A DNA stretch of 64,000 nucleotides from Plutella xylostella. Taxonomy: Eukaryota > Arthropoda > Insecta > Lepidoptera > Plutellidae. The stretch covers positions 1,674,001 through 1,738,000 of the forward strand of contig NC_063987.1 in NCBI RefSeq assembly GCF_932276165.1, given 5' to 3'. Below are positions 23,076 through 34,719 of this stretch, in pieces (the stretch's first letter is position 1; each line of letters begins with the position of its first letter). The notes under the pieces are model-generated. The model was not told the DNA's origin. It ran no database searches and worked only from the letters and a program-made list of their open reading frames with translations. Both the position numbers and the translations under genes were made by a program.

Positions 23076-24045
23076 CTACGTGTCAGTTTAATAGTGACTA
23101 ATATGAACAGGAAAATACGAAAATTCTTAGAATTCACGGTCACAATCACAACACACGGTTCGCTAAGCGATCCACCTTAAATGCTTTAACTGTATTTAAA
23201 TTTCTCGGTACACCTTAATGATCGATATCGGAAAAGGATCATCTGTTATGTTAGGGCTCCCACACACAATATTTTTTTTATTTTTTTCATAAACGTTTTT
23301 ACGGAAGTAAAGCTGGTTGCACATTTGTGTAATTTCCCTGTATCTATCCTGTATTCCCTCTTTGAGACATATTTTCTTTGTAATCCGGGTAGTTTGACGT
23401 AACAGCTATTAAAATATTTAGATCCTACCAACACAACTTAGACAAGTTTTAAAACACAACAGACATTGTTTTCATGGTTTGACTTTATTGATGGTAAGCA
23501 TTACAGTTTGCGCCTAAGTAATGATACAAAGTAGAATATAGCGTTATTAAAAACAATGCATATTAAAAAATATTATCTTCCCCATTACAAAGAATACATT
23601 TTATTCCTGGTCACTTCACCACTAGATTCCTAGAGTAAATCAAACCTTGTATCAAGACCTAAATTATTACACCATTAAGTTTGCAGTTTTCCTTATAATG
23701 GCCCGTCTGGCTCAGGTCATAGATATTATTATATTCGAATTAGTACAGGATCAACGGTCTGTAGCAAATGTTTGTAGCAATTTGAAAAACGATTAAAAAG
23801 CGATAGCTTTGTATAAATAATGTATTGCCTTTGTCCGGGCTAGACTGATTCATGGTGAAATGTGACGAAGCAATTTTTGGTGAAGTTTTCAGAGCAATTA
23901 TGTGATGTAGTTCTCATAGTAAGTTGGTTCGCCAATTCACTACAAGTAACACTTTTAGGTAGTACTTTAAGTACTTACATGATTTTTTTCGCGAATTTTG
24001 AAATTCTGATTTTAGAATCGGGCTTAGATATAACATGCTGCTTTC
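23076..24045. other. Spacer between the two GTAC-bounded copies
   Basis: AT-rich, no coding or repeat feature supported. Confidence 0.5.
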
Positions 24046-24075
24046 GGCCTACCCTTTTTGCAACACCCTGTATAC
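24046..24075 (-). repeat. CAGGGTG-family terminal fragment
   Basis: 'accctttttgcaacaccctg' followed by 'tatac' directly abuts the GTAC-bounded element. It shares the terminus of the repeat at 2800-2957. Confidence 0.4.
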
Positions 24076-24286
24076 GTACGGTGGCCTGCGCCTAAAAGTA
24101 TACAGGCGGAGTTTTTAAAATAGCGATCTCTGATGATGAAGGGACCAGCTACATCTGTTATAAATCCGGGGACGTGTTGTGTGTGATGTGTGTAGCAGTG
24201 GTGTGGATGTGCTTGAGCAGCATGTGAGCTTGAGATCGCTATTTTAAAAACTCCGCCTGTATACTTTTAGGCGCAGGCCACCGTAC
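24076..24286. mobile_element. GTAC-bounded long-TIR MITE, copy 2
   Basis: The terminal inverted repeats are a perfect 55 bp ending at 'atagcgatctc', with GTAC at both outer edges (24076-24079, 24283-24286). The unique centre of about 100 bp includes 'agggaccagctacatctgtt' and 'gagcagcatgtgagct'. The arms can fold into one long hairpin. Within each arm CGCCT...AGGCG forms a smaller nested hairpin around GTATAC. No transposase, and no superfamily is assignable from these termini. Confidence 0.9.
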
Positions 24287-24473
24287 ACTTAATTCCAAAA
24301 TTCCATAATATTTAGCGAAAAACATTATATGTACCTACTTTAAAAATACCACAATTCAAATACAAAAGCATAATTTACACAAACCATAGAGCAACGGTTA
24401 ATACGGTTAATAAAGCTGCAAAAAAGGTAAAAATGCGGGCGAACTATGAGTCACTCGGAGGTGCACGACCGTT

Positions 24474-24533
24474 GCAGCGGCACCGGCCGAGCGGTCAGCG
24501 GGCAGGACCCGTAGGACCAGGGTGTTCGACTCT
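24474..24533 (+). mobile_element. Ser/Leu-type tRNA-like head relic
   Basis: 'ccggccgagcggtc' resembles the A-box of serine/leucine tRNAs (GGCCGAGCGGTC), and 'ggtgttcgactc' a B-box. There is no complete cloverleaf. It ends right beside the LINE tail at 24544. A GC-rich island in AT-rich DNA. Confidence 0.4.
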
Positions 24534-24543
24534 GATATTTTTT

Positions 24544-24636
24544 TATTTTTTTATTTAACTCTTTATTGTACAAATATTACAAATAAAAGTACAAAGGGTG
24601 GACTTAATGCTAAAAGCATTTTCTGCCAGTCAACCT
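24544..24636 (-). mobile_element. LINE 3' tail fragment (hairpin-tail family)
   Basis: The minus strand reads 'aggttgactggcagaaaatg', 'cttttagcattaagtccacc' and 'tttgtacaataaagag'. Stem AATGCT/AGCATT with an AAA loop on plus at 24606-24620. An AATAAA signal lies near the end. Confidence 0.65.
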
Positions 24637-25545
24637 GCAAACACAATATTTCTGATACTTAAGTAATACAGGTGTTTCGCAAATAGAACATAATTTATTT
24701 TTTTAATACAGAGGAGGTCATGGAAAGTATTTTCTTCTTTGAGACCTATGTCCAAAACCCAAAAGTTATTGAGATATTGTTTTTCTACTTTTTCAATAGT
24801 TACCCAAATTTTCATATACGGTCATAACTTTTTTTGTTTTTAACTTATCAGGGCAAAACAAACATTTTTTTTTCTACTCTATGTTTATTCCAATTGTATG
24901 CTATATAAACTTAACTAACATAGCTAATAAAAAAAAGTTATCACCGTAAAACAATCAATAATAAAAGTATTAATTACAAGTACGCTTCTTTAGTTGCATC
25001 ATGAAACCAAAATGTTTCATACAGTCATAAGAAATGAAAACATAATATAGGAGTATTACTAAAGTCAAATGGGTCCACTAACCATGATGTTTGATGTGCA
25101 CTGGTAGGATGGGTTCCATTGTTCTGGTTTTTAGTGTTTTGCGCTGAAAGTTCAACTGAAAGTCTAGGAAGTGCTATTGTATAGGTTTTGTGCAAGTCAT
25201 TAACATTTTACGTAGGGTTTTTTTGTTGGTTTGTATTGTTTGGGTGGAATGTCCAAAATGTATTGAAAAATATAAGATACTCGTATTGTAAAAGTGATAT
25301 GGAACTCTGAAAAGGTTTTCTTGTAGTTTTTCGTAGACAAATAATATCTACTCTCTCAATATTAAAAACTCACGTTATCGATAATTTGGTCGTGTGTTAT
25401 CACATTTATAAGAAACTTCACCTTTTAATATTTTTAACGAATTTACTATACTTACGTCCAACAGAGCGCCTATCTCAGCTATTGCAACACCCAGGCTTGC
25501 TACTCCAGTTTACTCGGGAGCTAGGCTGGCTGAGCTGAAATCAAG
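24637..25545. other. Unassigned AT-rich DNA
   Basis: No supported feature. Confidence 0.5.
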
Positions 25546-25616
25546 GGGATATGTACAAAGGTTCCGCTCGAGAGAGCCACGTACAGGAACTTCACCCCCA
25601 AGAAAAGAATAGAATA
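25546..25616 (+). mobile_element. (AGAAT)-tail SINE 3' fragment
   Basis: 'gatatgtacaaaggttccgc', 'tcgagagagccacgtacagg' and 'agaatagaata' match the inverted start of the 3301-3608 copy, including the pentanucleotide tail. The head is missing. Confidence 0.65.
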
Positions 25617-26003
25617 TACTTACGTCCGTTTCTCATTTACTACATCGCTGTCAAACGACCAATAAAACTCTTGCAAATTAGTGTAAAGAGCTCCTAATTT
25701 AGGAAGTTATAAAAATAGCTACAAAATTTGAATCTGCGCCCTTAGTTTTACGGCGTTTGATTCCATTTTACGAGTTTTAAATAAGTTTTTTGTAAGATAT
25801 ACTTTTATAGCTTTTTGAGGCAACGAACATTGCTTAGCATTTTTATTTGACATCTTGATAATTTTTGTTTTAGTCGTTAATTAAGTATAACGTAGCGTCG
25901 AAATTATAGCTCTACAATTTAAAATAGGAGGGCAGCAGTTAACGTTTAATACCTCGGTACTACCTCTATACATAGATCATGATTGTAGATTCCAGAAGGT
26001 TCA
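25617..26003. other. Unassigned AT-rich DNA
   Basis: No supported feature. Confidence 0.5.
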
Positions 26004-26205
26004 TCCTAACTAATATTATAAATGCGAAAGTAACTGTGTCTGTCTGTCTGTCTGTCTGTTACTCTTTCACGCCAAGACTACTGAACGAATTTGAATGAAA
26101 TTTGGTGTACATACGGTCTAGACCCTGGGAAAAAACATAGGCTACTTTTTATGCCGGAATTCCCACGGGAAATTAAGGCGAAGCGAAGCGCGCGGGAACA
26201 GCTAG
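26004..26205 (+). mobile_element. Helitron-like element (Lep1/MINE type), complete
   Basis: 5'-TCCTAACTAATATTATAAAT preceded by A, four CTGT-type microsatellite units, a conserved core, and a 3' 'cgcgggaacagctag' followed by T. It is the least decayed of the copies here. A frame at 26091-26315 that starts inside it runs into flanking DNA and is not a gene. Confidence 0.9.
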
Positions 26206-26802
26206 TTATTATAATAAAAAGAAAAACTATCCAAGTGCCTGACTTGAAATACATGGCAAAGCATAAGCCAGGAGATGCGGTTTACAGTATTGAAGACAAA
26301 ATGTTTTTATTTTGAAATTCTTCATAATTATTAATTAAATAAGAACGGATCGAATATCTATTCATTGGTACAATGGTTGTCATTCATTGGTAAAACGGTT
26401 AGATACGAGAACAAAATGCGAACAGTTTTTTTTCCTTGTTTTTTTTGGTGTCACAACAGCTTGCCTGTATATTGTTAATCTAAGCCGAACTTGGTACATC
26501 ATCTACATCTACATATATTACTATATAAACATAGCTAAATGCTATGGTATACCTACTTCTCTACTAAAGTGACATTATTATTCCGAGTACTCTGTATGAG
26601 CTAACTTTTCCGACTTCATTAATTTCCCGACACATTCAAACAGCCACTTTCATAATGCAAAAGCTTGTGTGGGGGGCCAGGCAAAGTGCGATTCTGTTAT
26701 TCAGAATGAAATAATAATAGGTAAGTACCTGCATATCAATTTTTTTTTTGCTCTTTTTGATCATGGTTGTTTTGTGATAAAATTCACTAAAGGAATACTT
26801 GA
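26206..26802. other. Unassigned AT-rich DNA
   Basis: Contains short ATCTAC and TATA-type simple repeats near 26500-26525. No supported feature. Confidence 0.5.
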
Positions 26803-27066
26803 CGACCGAATGGCGCAGTGGTTAGTGACCCTGACTACTGAGCTGAAGGTCCTGGGTTCGATTCCCGGCTGGGGCAGATATTTGTTTAAACACAGATATT
26901 TGTACTCGGGTCTTGGGTGTTGATATTTATATTTAGTATCTATCTATCTATGTATTTGTGTAGATATATCAGCTGTCCGACACCCATAACACATGTTCAG
27001 CCTAGCTTGGGGTCGGATGGCCGTGTGTGAGATGTCCCCACATATTTATTTGTTTATTTATTTAAT
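26803..27066 (+). mobile_element. tRNA-derived SINE, full copy (tail type B)
   Basis: The head 'gaccgaatggcgcagtggtt' and B-box 'gggttcgattcccg' are well preserved. The body passes through 'atatttgtttaaacacagat' and a TCTA microsatellite and ends 'ggatggccgtgtgtgagatg' plus an ATTT-rich tail. Head identical in design to the tail-A copies. Confidence 0.85.
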
Positions 27067-27276
27067 ATTATCTGTCCATCATTTAATAGTACCTACCTGC
27101 GTATAAATCTTTATATAAGTATATGGTATGCATGTATGTATATAAGTATCTATTATATTTGTATGTATGTATCTAAGTATGTATTATTAAAACATAAAAA
27201 TATCAATAGTATTTAAAAAAAATGCAATACGTGTACACCTTCCTCTTCTACTCAATAAGTCTCTCATTCACCCAAA

Positions 27277-27405
27277 GGTTGCCTGGAAGAGATCGCTTTT
27301 AGCGATAAGGCCGCCTATTGTGCTTACTCCTTTTGTTATTTAATGTATGTTGTGTGTTTTGTTCAATAAAGTTATATTGAATTGTATTGTATTGTAAAGA
27401 TTTAC
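27277..27405 (+). mobile_element. LINE 3' tail (hairpin-tail family), best copy
   Basis: 'ggttgcctggaagagatcgc', 'ttttagcgataaggccgcct', then 'gttcaataaagttatattga' and an (ATTGT)n end. Stem ATCGCT/AGCGAT around TTT at 27292-27306. 5' truncated, no coding part. Confidence 0.7.
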
Positions 27406-28079
27406 TCTACTACCACAAAAAAAATTAAAACACTGTTTAACAAGTGTTTAAAATGAAATTTGACAGATTTTGTAGGCGTGTGACAGCGCTAAACATCTGT
27501 TAAATACTATCTATGTTTTTTTAGTAAAGCCCTTATCGTTTTTTATCATGTACGGTATTGCTTTGAATTTAAAGCTATATATGTATATTTAGATGTTTTT
27601 TTTTTTAAACATTTTCCTTGAAAATTTTCCGCAAACTTATATGATTGTTACGATTGATAAGGCTTCTAAGGCTGGGTCCACGTCAGTGCTATTTCCCAGT
27701 GACCCAGTCATAGCCGACTATCATTCCCTAGCCCAACCGTAGTCAGGATTAAGATAAGAGGATTCACGGCCATTTTCATCAAACGTCCACGTTTGCTGAA
27801 GTAAAATTCAGAGACACGTCAGACATAAGCCAGTGGCCGCCATGATGGTTTTATTATTCAAAACTCACAGTACAGATTATGCTGTGTCTGTTCCGGTGGA
27901 AATAATAATAGGTATATTGTGATCTAAGTTATCATAATTATATAGAACATTCTTTCTTTGTACACACACAATAGAATTTACAAAGTTTATATACTAACGC
28001 ATAGGTACAATAATGGCGTTTATAACCCTGAAAGCGTTTTTTTTTCAATTTTTACTTTCTGTAATAGATGGAGCGTTGT
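27406..28079. other. Unassigned DNA
   Basis: 27660-27850 is less AT-rich ('ggctgggtccacgtcagtgc') but yielded no TIR partner, RNA signal or coding match. Confidence 0.45.
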
Positions 28080-28170
28080 GTGGGACGCCCTCCTGGCCGC
28101 TACCAAAGGTATTATACAAGTAGCCGGTAGTAGCTGGATGAGGAAGGCAGTGGTTTTATGGGTTGACATT
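28080..28170 (+). pseudogene. RTE-like LINE ORF2 C-terminus, frameshifted
   Basis: One frame gives 'VGRPPGRY' and the neighbouring frame continues with 'IIQVAGSSWMRKAV'. Both pieces belong to the conserved C-terminal block of RTE-like ORF2 (G-R-P-P...R-W-x-D-D-I...G-x-x-W-M). The W-D-D part is lost at the frameshift. The 101-codon frame at 27958-28263 contains only the second piece. The usual (TGA)n tail is not seen. Confidence 0.6.
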
Positions 28171-29197
28171 TGTTTCTGTTGTAAAGTTAGCTTTGTCGGA
28201 CTCAAGTATCTAGTGATGTTTACATTTCACGTAATGCAGTGTAGTAATGGACGGTTTCTTTAAATTCAATTGACTTTTCAAGACATTATTTTACTACAAA
28301 TCCCATAATTATGTAGGTAGATACATCCAAGACATTTACACCCTTGCACAAGATTATGGTCATTACCACCTTAAGTTTACGAGCTAATTTCCTGAAAGCT
28401 ACTCACATTTCCAGGGGAGTGTATGTTGATACGTGACATTCGACTTTTATGGTCGTGAGTTGCATTGGAATTATTCAATTTGTGTCTGAATATTCAAAGT
28501 TTTGATTAAATTGTCTGGTTAATAACGCTTCAAGGTATCTTTATGAGAACAGGCGAGTAATCTTAGAATAAGGCATGGCATTACGAGCGTATTTTGGAAC
28601 GTTTAAATAATATATTTTATTTTATAAAACTTTTAGATGAGAACATATAATTATATTTAACGGGCTAGTGCTGTAGATAAAGCCTTGGTCTCTAGGTACT
28701 TGATAACTGAACAAAGCCTGATTCTTTCATTGGGGAGGCCGTAGCTTCTAATCCTAATTTACAAGTGAATTATTTTCAAATAAGAAATTTAAGTACATTC
28801 ATACCACGTGTGAAAGAGGTTACGTCGTCGTCATTATCACTGAGATAAATTGTGTATGAGGGTGAGGTAAATTTTTTATTTTTGTTACTAGCCAAAGATA
28901 CTAGCATAATTTTACCTGCAGAGCCTAACTAAGATACCTGCTCCTGTCCTGAGATACACAGTTCACTAGACAGTCTAAACATTTCTAGAATTCGTATTAA
29001 AACCGTTTATACATTCGTAGATGTTTAGTTTTATCTCGTCTAATTAGAACAATTATGCTACAATCTTTTAATACGTGGATAATATCTGTAAGCGCTATCC
29101 ATATCCAACCCTTCCACCATTATTATAGCATTCTGAGAAATACTGCAGTATCAAGCGGTACTGATTTTAGAGTTCCTTACTCAATTTATTTTATTTA
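28171..29197. other. Unassigned AT-rich DNA
   Basis: No supported feature. Confidence 0.5.
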
Positions 29198-29341
29198 GGG
29201 CTGATTTTACAAAAGTAACATTAAGATTATCTGAGGATTGATTCTGATGTTGTCGCGTCTGAATGTTTGTATTAGACAATGACAGCAACAATTTTATTCC
29301 TCAGATAACATTTATCTGAGTACTTATTGAAAAATCTGCCC
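29198..29341. mobile_element. 144-bp TIR MITE with TTA duplication (PIF/Harbinger-like)
   Basis: The left end 'gggctgattttacaaaagta' and the inverted right end 'gggcagatttttcaataagt' are terminal inverted repeats. TTA flanks both (29195-29197, 29342-29344). Inside, 'tatctgagga' is repeated in inverted orientation ('tcctcagata'). Same TSD class as the elements at 3099 and 10240 but a different TIR family. Confidence 0.8.
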
Positions 29342-30063
29342 TTAGGCAGTCAAAACATATGTATACATCATACCTATTTATAGAGGTAAATAAATTATGG
29401 TTTAAATACACATACAGACCTACTTGCGCAACATGTTTTGAAATTTTAGTTAAGTTTCGCTAAAAGGTTGTCAGTGCCTTCCTAATGATCGAATAAATTT
29501 ATTTCCTTTTTTGTCGCATAATTATCTTAATTCAAAATACTTATATTATATAAATATTTATCCTACAGAACCCTTTTCAACTTTTAAATTAAAGAAAATA
29601 AGTTCCTTTGTATAGGTACGAGTATATAGAAATATTTACACCTCTCATACAAACCGTCATAAAATTCATACAAAGTGTACTATGCAGTAACAATTTGGTG
29701 TCATTATACATCGTTCACAAAAGACTTTGCATCGAAGAGATTGAAAAACTGCTCGCTTGTTGTTAAGGGGATGATTCCATTTCATTTTATGCTTTAATTT
29801 TATATAATTTTACTAGTAGACAAATCAGAACATTTTCGAAAGTCTTAGAGCTTTTTTCTCTTTCGGCTTTTTGGTATACCATTTTTTTTCTTGTTTCCAC
29901 TTATTTCCGTCGCAAAATCAAAATGTCAAAAGTTATTTTTGTGTTACCGGGAATAGTCCGTATTCGAAAATACATTATACTTACCTACATTAGTCCAGTA
30001 GGTAACTGTAGTTTGGTGATTGTTTATTTTTAAGTGATTGTTTAACATATTTATTATTTTAAA
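29342..30063. other. Unassigned AT-rich DNA
   Basis: No supported feature. Confidence 0.5.
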
Positions 30064-30199
30064 GCCTAGTTTTTCCTTACTCTGTTAGATCATAACAAGG
30101 GATTAGCTGTTGGCTTATGTCAAAAATTTAATACGGAAATGATGTATAATTAATGTTACAGGGATGTTAATGATCTAAAAGACTATTGGAAAACTAGGC
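30064..30199. mobile_element. 136-bp inverted-repeat element
   Basis: 'gcctagtttttccttactct' followed by 'gttagatcat' is inverted at the right end ('atgatctaaaagactattgg', 'aaaactaggc') with a few mismatches, giving arms of about 30 bp. No convincing TSD. Likely a MITE of unknown superfamily. Confidence 0.6.
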
Positions 30200-30469
30200 A
30201 TAAATCTTATACAAAAATAGAGGTTAGCCTTAACAATGTTACAATTACCTACTCGTCCGCCGGAAATCGTATTAGCTGGCATGATCAAACTGTAGACCGT
30301 TTTTAATTTCTGTCATTTTGAAATGGAGTTGGTATTATTAGAAATATCGCATAAAAAATATTAAAAACAAAAAAATATCATATTGCAATAAATGACTGCA
30401 CCCGTTTTATTGCAATTTGTGTCGTCCATATTTTTCACAGAAGAAGTAGGTGTGAGAATGTAGAATATT

Positions 30470-30614
30470 TATCATCATCATCACGACCCATCACGTCCCC
30501 ACTGCTGGGGCGCGGGTCTCCTTCCAATGAAGGAAGGGTTTAGGCCTAGTCCACCACGCTGGCCTAGTGCGGGTTGGTGGATGGTGGATACAAGCTTGCT
30601 TGTGTTAAGGTATT
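30470..30614 (-). mobile_element. 5S-SINE/RTE-type 3' end with perfect TSD
   Basis: The minus strand reads 'acacaagcaagcttgtatcc', 'gcgtggtggactaggcctaa' and 'cgcgccccagcagtggggac', ending in a (GAT)n-type tail. ATGTAGAATATT is duplicated perfectly at 30458-30469 and 30615-30626. It is thus a 5'-truncated retroposition event ending in ATGATGATGAT. Confidence 0.85.
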
Positions 30615-30626
30615 ATGTAGAATATT

Positions 30627-32571
30627 ATTATGAATTGATTGATGGCATGTGACAAACACGATATAACCCACAAAATGGACTCTAAATAAGACTATAAAAA
30701 TGTGAAAATAGAGTAAATTAACAACAATAACAGATTGTGCCTTAAGTATTATTAAATAGACAGATTCTTAAATTTACGACACGTCTAAACAATGAGCATG
30801 CTGCATCACAATAAAACAATCAGCTTAATAAAATAATGACTAGTTACTTGAATCCGGATACTCATAACATGTTGTTAAAAGCATTAAACGTAGGTTATAT
30901 TACCATAAAGAGTGGTCATTAATTAATGAATATGTAATAACCATGGTTAAAATCACATTTCTTTTTTGGTGGTCTTGGGATGTGTGGTAGTGATATATTG
31001 GTACTAATTTTAGTTCATTTTTGTGTACCTATAATTTTGGTCTGGGTTCTGCCGTAAGTGTATAATATATATACAATAAGTCAATTTTATTAAAGTTCGG
31101 TAAAGTTGATGATATTATTTTGTGAACTAGCTGTTTGTGCCTATGTTGTTTCGTAACACAAGGAATCGCTATTAAGCTGAGTCCAGATTAACATCATATT
31201 TATGTGAAAAATACATATATTACTCAATAAAATAAAATAACAAACTATGTACGGGTATTTCTAACTACGTACTTTAACGGTTTTTTTAATTAACGTTTAG
31301 GCCTAAGTTGTGAGTTTTTTTCCACCTCAAAACATCAGGATTTTTGAAGGGGAACCCTAATTCAACGACTAATAGAATAGATAAGAAATATTTGTATGAT
31401 GCCCCCATCATATTTGTTAAATGAAAAAATACAGGATACCACCCACTAATTTGTAAACAAATTATCTTTATTTTAAGTAGATGAAACTTATGTAAGTTTG
31501 ATTGAAGCTAAAAGCTTTTGTGCAGTTTGTTACTAGAACTTTCTGACTAGATTTTTTAGGACTGGAGCTTTAACAATCTGTTACTTACCGTCATTTAGCT
31601 TGTTAAATGTGGCTTTTGATAGTTCTAACCTGGAATCAGTAGTAACCGGATTCCTGATGAATACCAGCCTAAGAGGTTAAAGGTCATAAAATGTGTAAAA
31701 AAACGCACCTGGTGTCATCAAAAACCGTTCTCACGAAAAAGGTGAACCCTAAAAAGTATTTAGCTTTTAAGAACTGTCATAAAACTTTTGCTCGGCAATC
31801 GATCGTAAAAAAATCGCAGAATCACTCTTTAAATTCATCGATTATTTCAATGGGACATCACTTTTTTATTGCCACTAATGAATATAGTTTTTATCGAACC
31901 CTCTCTCCTTTAAAAAGAGAACACAGTTCGTGCAGTTTATTAAATAATAAAGTTTTAAATTCGGAACATTAAAATTTGTAAACGGTTTCTTTTTCTTTTT
32001 TGTCCGCATTATCTATGGTGGGTGCAGAATGGGGTGCAAAAGTCGCGATTCCATATTTGAACTTGCCCCTTCCGTTTGACACGGTTAAACCAGTTACCGG
32101 TATTTTTGTATTGTTCCAGTGACTTCTCAAGATGAAGTGGATTTTTATTGAGGCAACAATGAAGTAAAGCGTTACTAATTTGTTGATATGGACGTAGAAT
32201 GAGATCGTGTCATGTTTGACTTACTTACTCAGTAACAATGCACTCACATTTTGGCAAGGGGTTATACAGTGTTAGTAGACTATGATATCGAAAGTTTTGT
32301 AGATAAATAAATTTATTTTCAAGTTCTTTATTCGTAATACATTTTTTTAAAATTATATATGCTTATGCTTCATGCTATGTTGATAAATGTTATGTACATT
32401 ACCGCTATAATAGATATCTACGCCAATACCTAACGCTTACATTTAAAAAGAGCTTATATTGTAGAGATAGGTATGTTAAATGTAAAATCATGTTAAGGGC
32501 AAATGAATCAAACGGTAGATAAAGAAAATACCTCTGAATATGAATCACTGATACATAATCTATAGGTCCTA
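30627..32571. other. AT-rich DNA without recognised feature
   Basis: A 93-codon, lysine/serine-rich frame (31691-31972 +) has no recognisable domain. No repeats found. Confidence 0.5.
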
Positions 32572-32790
32572 TACAGGGTATGGCAAAAATGCTATAGTAA
32601 GAAACGGGGTAACACTAGGGGTCATTCTGTACAGTTTTACCTCTGCGGGGTTTGAAAATTTGCAAAAAAAATTACAATATTCTTTATAGAAACCTTGCTG
32701 ACCACGTGACTGTTAGCTATTTTTCGCGAGTTTCTGGTAAGTACAAAAGTTGTTCAGGCTGACCCCCTGAGACACCCCTTTGCAGCTTAC
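32572..32790 (+). repeat. Possible CAGGGT-terminated repeat
   Basis: Begins 'tacagggtatggcaaaaatg', resembling the 'cagggtgttgcaaaaagggt' terminus elsewhere in the window. The right end is not defined. It is less AT-rich than its surroundings. Confidence 0.3.
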
Positions 32791-34010
32791 TGTACCTCTT
32801 TTCCATACTGAACGTATACTATATTACGTATTGGTGTTTCTAATCATAAAAACCTACGTAAAATCATCATTGACCTAACGTTCAGATAACTAACGAACAG
32901 TTTTGTATGACTAATGCACCCATTGATTCACAATAACACAGATATCACCCCTGAATAGGCTTGCCACCGTGATAATTGGCACCACAATTAATTATTCCAA
33001 TTTAAGACAGAATACATTCGCATTCAAATTGGCTTCACAAAATTTGCTTACAAAATAAACCCCATTTCATCAACATCATCATTACCATTCATGCGGACAA
33101 TGCAAGTACATACATGACAGATAGATAATCAATTTTCCATTTAAACTGGATTAAAATATTCATATCTAGAAGAGGGAGGGACTTTGAAGCTTCGTTGTAT
33201 GTACCTATAAATTTTTCCCTTGCGTTGGTGTAAATAGAAGAACCTAGACCTATCTTTCATACATAACGATAAATACTTAAGGCCTAAATGCCTAAATTTT
33301 TTCGCCACTATTGTTTCTGTCATCTCTCTCTGGATTCAAAATACTCCACAATACAATACAAAAAAACACAAAAAAGTGTATTACTAAAAAGAAAAACGGA
33401 ATAAAAAGGCTGTCTTATTGCCTATACGCAATCTCTACCAGACCAACATTGGATGACAGATTGAGTTTAAAAATATTCACAAAGTATAGAGGTTTCTGGC
33501 CTCATCACTCCAGTCTTGCAAAATACGTCTAGGTCTTATCTACAAACAAGCTTGGCTACCTAACATACAAGGTTGGTTTCAATAGGCCTCATATTGCATG
33601 CAAACTGACAGTTAATTAAGACATTAGCATCCAAATAACACTAACAAAAGGTGAACCCCCTGTATACAGAAATCATGTTAACATGTCTACCGGAGGACTT
33701 CAGAAGTGGTTAAGATACTGCATGCAGTAAATGTATGTGCAGTACCTGAAAAACAAAATTTCAATAAAATTTCATACCTAACTAATACAATAAAGTGTTA
33801 AATATCTGTCCGTCTAGATTTCTAGATATCAACTCTAAGTGCATTGTTCTCATTCCAAAACGGCGATATGGCTAGCGACCTATCGCGTGGGAGTAAATAA
33901 ATGTACCTACCTACAGCGATTATAAAAGCGGGTGATTCGCTTGCGGGTCACCGCTGACTACCCGTTCGAGTATTACAGTCGCAAGCATAATTAAGTATAA
34001 TAGGTACATA
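32791..34010. other. Unassigned AT-rich DNA left of the LTR element
   Basis: No supported feature; frames of up to 73 codons are unrecognisable. Confidence 0.5.
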
Positions 34011-34014
34011 GTTA
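34011..34014. repeat. Target-site duplication GTTA (left)
   Basis: GTTA lies immediately before the left LTR and again immediately after the right LTR (41730-41733). Confidence 0.85.
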
Positions 34015-34282
34015 TGTTGCATACAGTCGCTAATCCTTCTTATGTGTGCTTGTATTCTATTCTTGAGTGAAATGAGACACCGTATAACTTTCGACCATTC
34101 GCTTATATTCGTACTTTTCGCACTTTTACAAGTTTTAACAACAATCGCAAAATCCAAGAATCAATCCATCTCCAGTCCATAGACCAAATTCCCCAAACGT
34201 CACTTGTTTTTTTTTTAAAACCTCCGTTACATTTTGTAGTTAAAATTCAATTCTTATTCCAACAATGTTAATGAACCTAACA
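34015..34282 (-). repeat. Long terminal repeat, 3' LTR in element orientation
   Basis: 268 bp, from 'tgttgcatacagtcgctaat' to 'aatgaacctaaca' on plus. It matches the other LTR base for base except T at 34061 against C at 41508. On the minus strand it contains a TATA-like 'gaatataagcg'. The motif AACCTAACAATCG at its inner edge recurs about 58 bp further in. Confidence 0.9.
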
Positions 34283-34719
34283 ATCGTCCATCCTGACAAC
34301 GTGTGCGACCCCGCGCACGACGCCGGTGCGTAACCTAACAATCGGCTGGGAACATTGGTCCATGGCACAGAGCTTACAATCATCAAACCAGAAATAAACT
34401 ATGTTTTATAAACTACAATTTAGAAACAGTTAACATCAACAATATGTTTTATAATCATTAAGTTTAACAATAATATAGCTAAGTTTACTAATATTATATT
34501 TAAACAAAATGTAATCACAATGCTTTTTTAAAGTAAATTTAAACATAATTAAATGAATTAAAGTTTATAAAAACTGAATGTTCAAGAGTAACCCAACTTG
34601 GAAGAAACAATAAATGCATTTAACAATAACAAATGAATGGGAATGTTCTTCGGTTAACACAAATTATACAAAACAATCCAACTTAATAATATATACCCAA
34701 CATTTATCATTAACTAAGG
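34283..34719. other. LTR element interior between 3' LTR and satellite
   Basis: The first 80 bases are GC-rich ('gcgaccccgcgcacgacgcc') and the rest is AT-rich. No polypurine tract is obvious on the minus strand next to the LTR. Confidence 0.5.

Noticed and set aside
27660..27850. GC-richer patch starting 'ggctgggtccacgt' as a possible TIR element
   Set aside because: No inverted partner found downstream.
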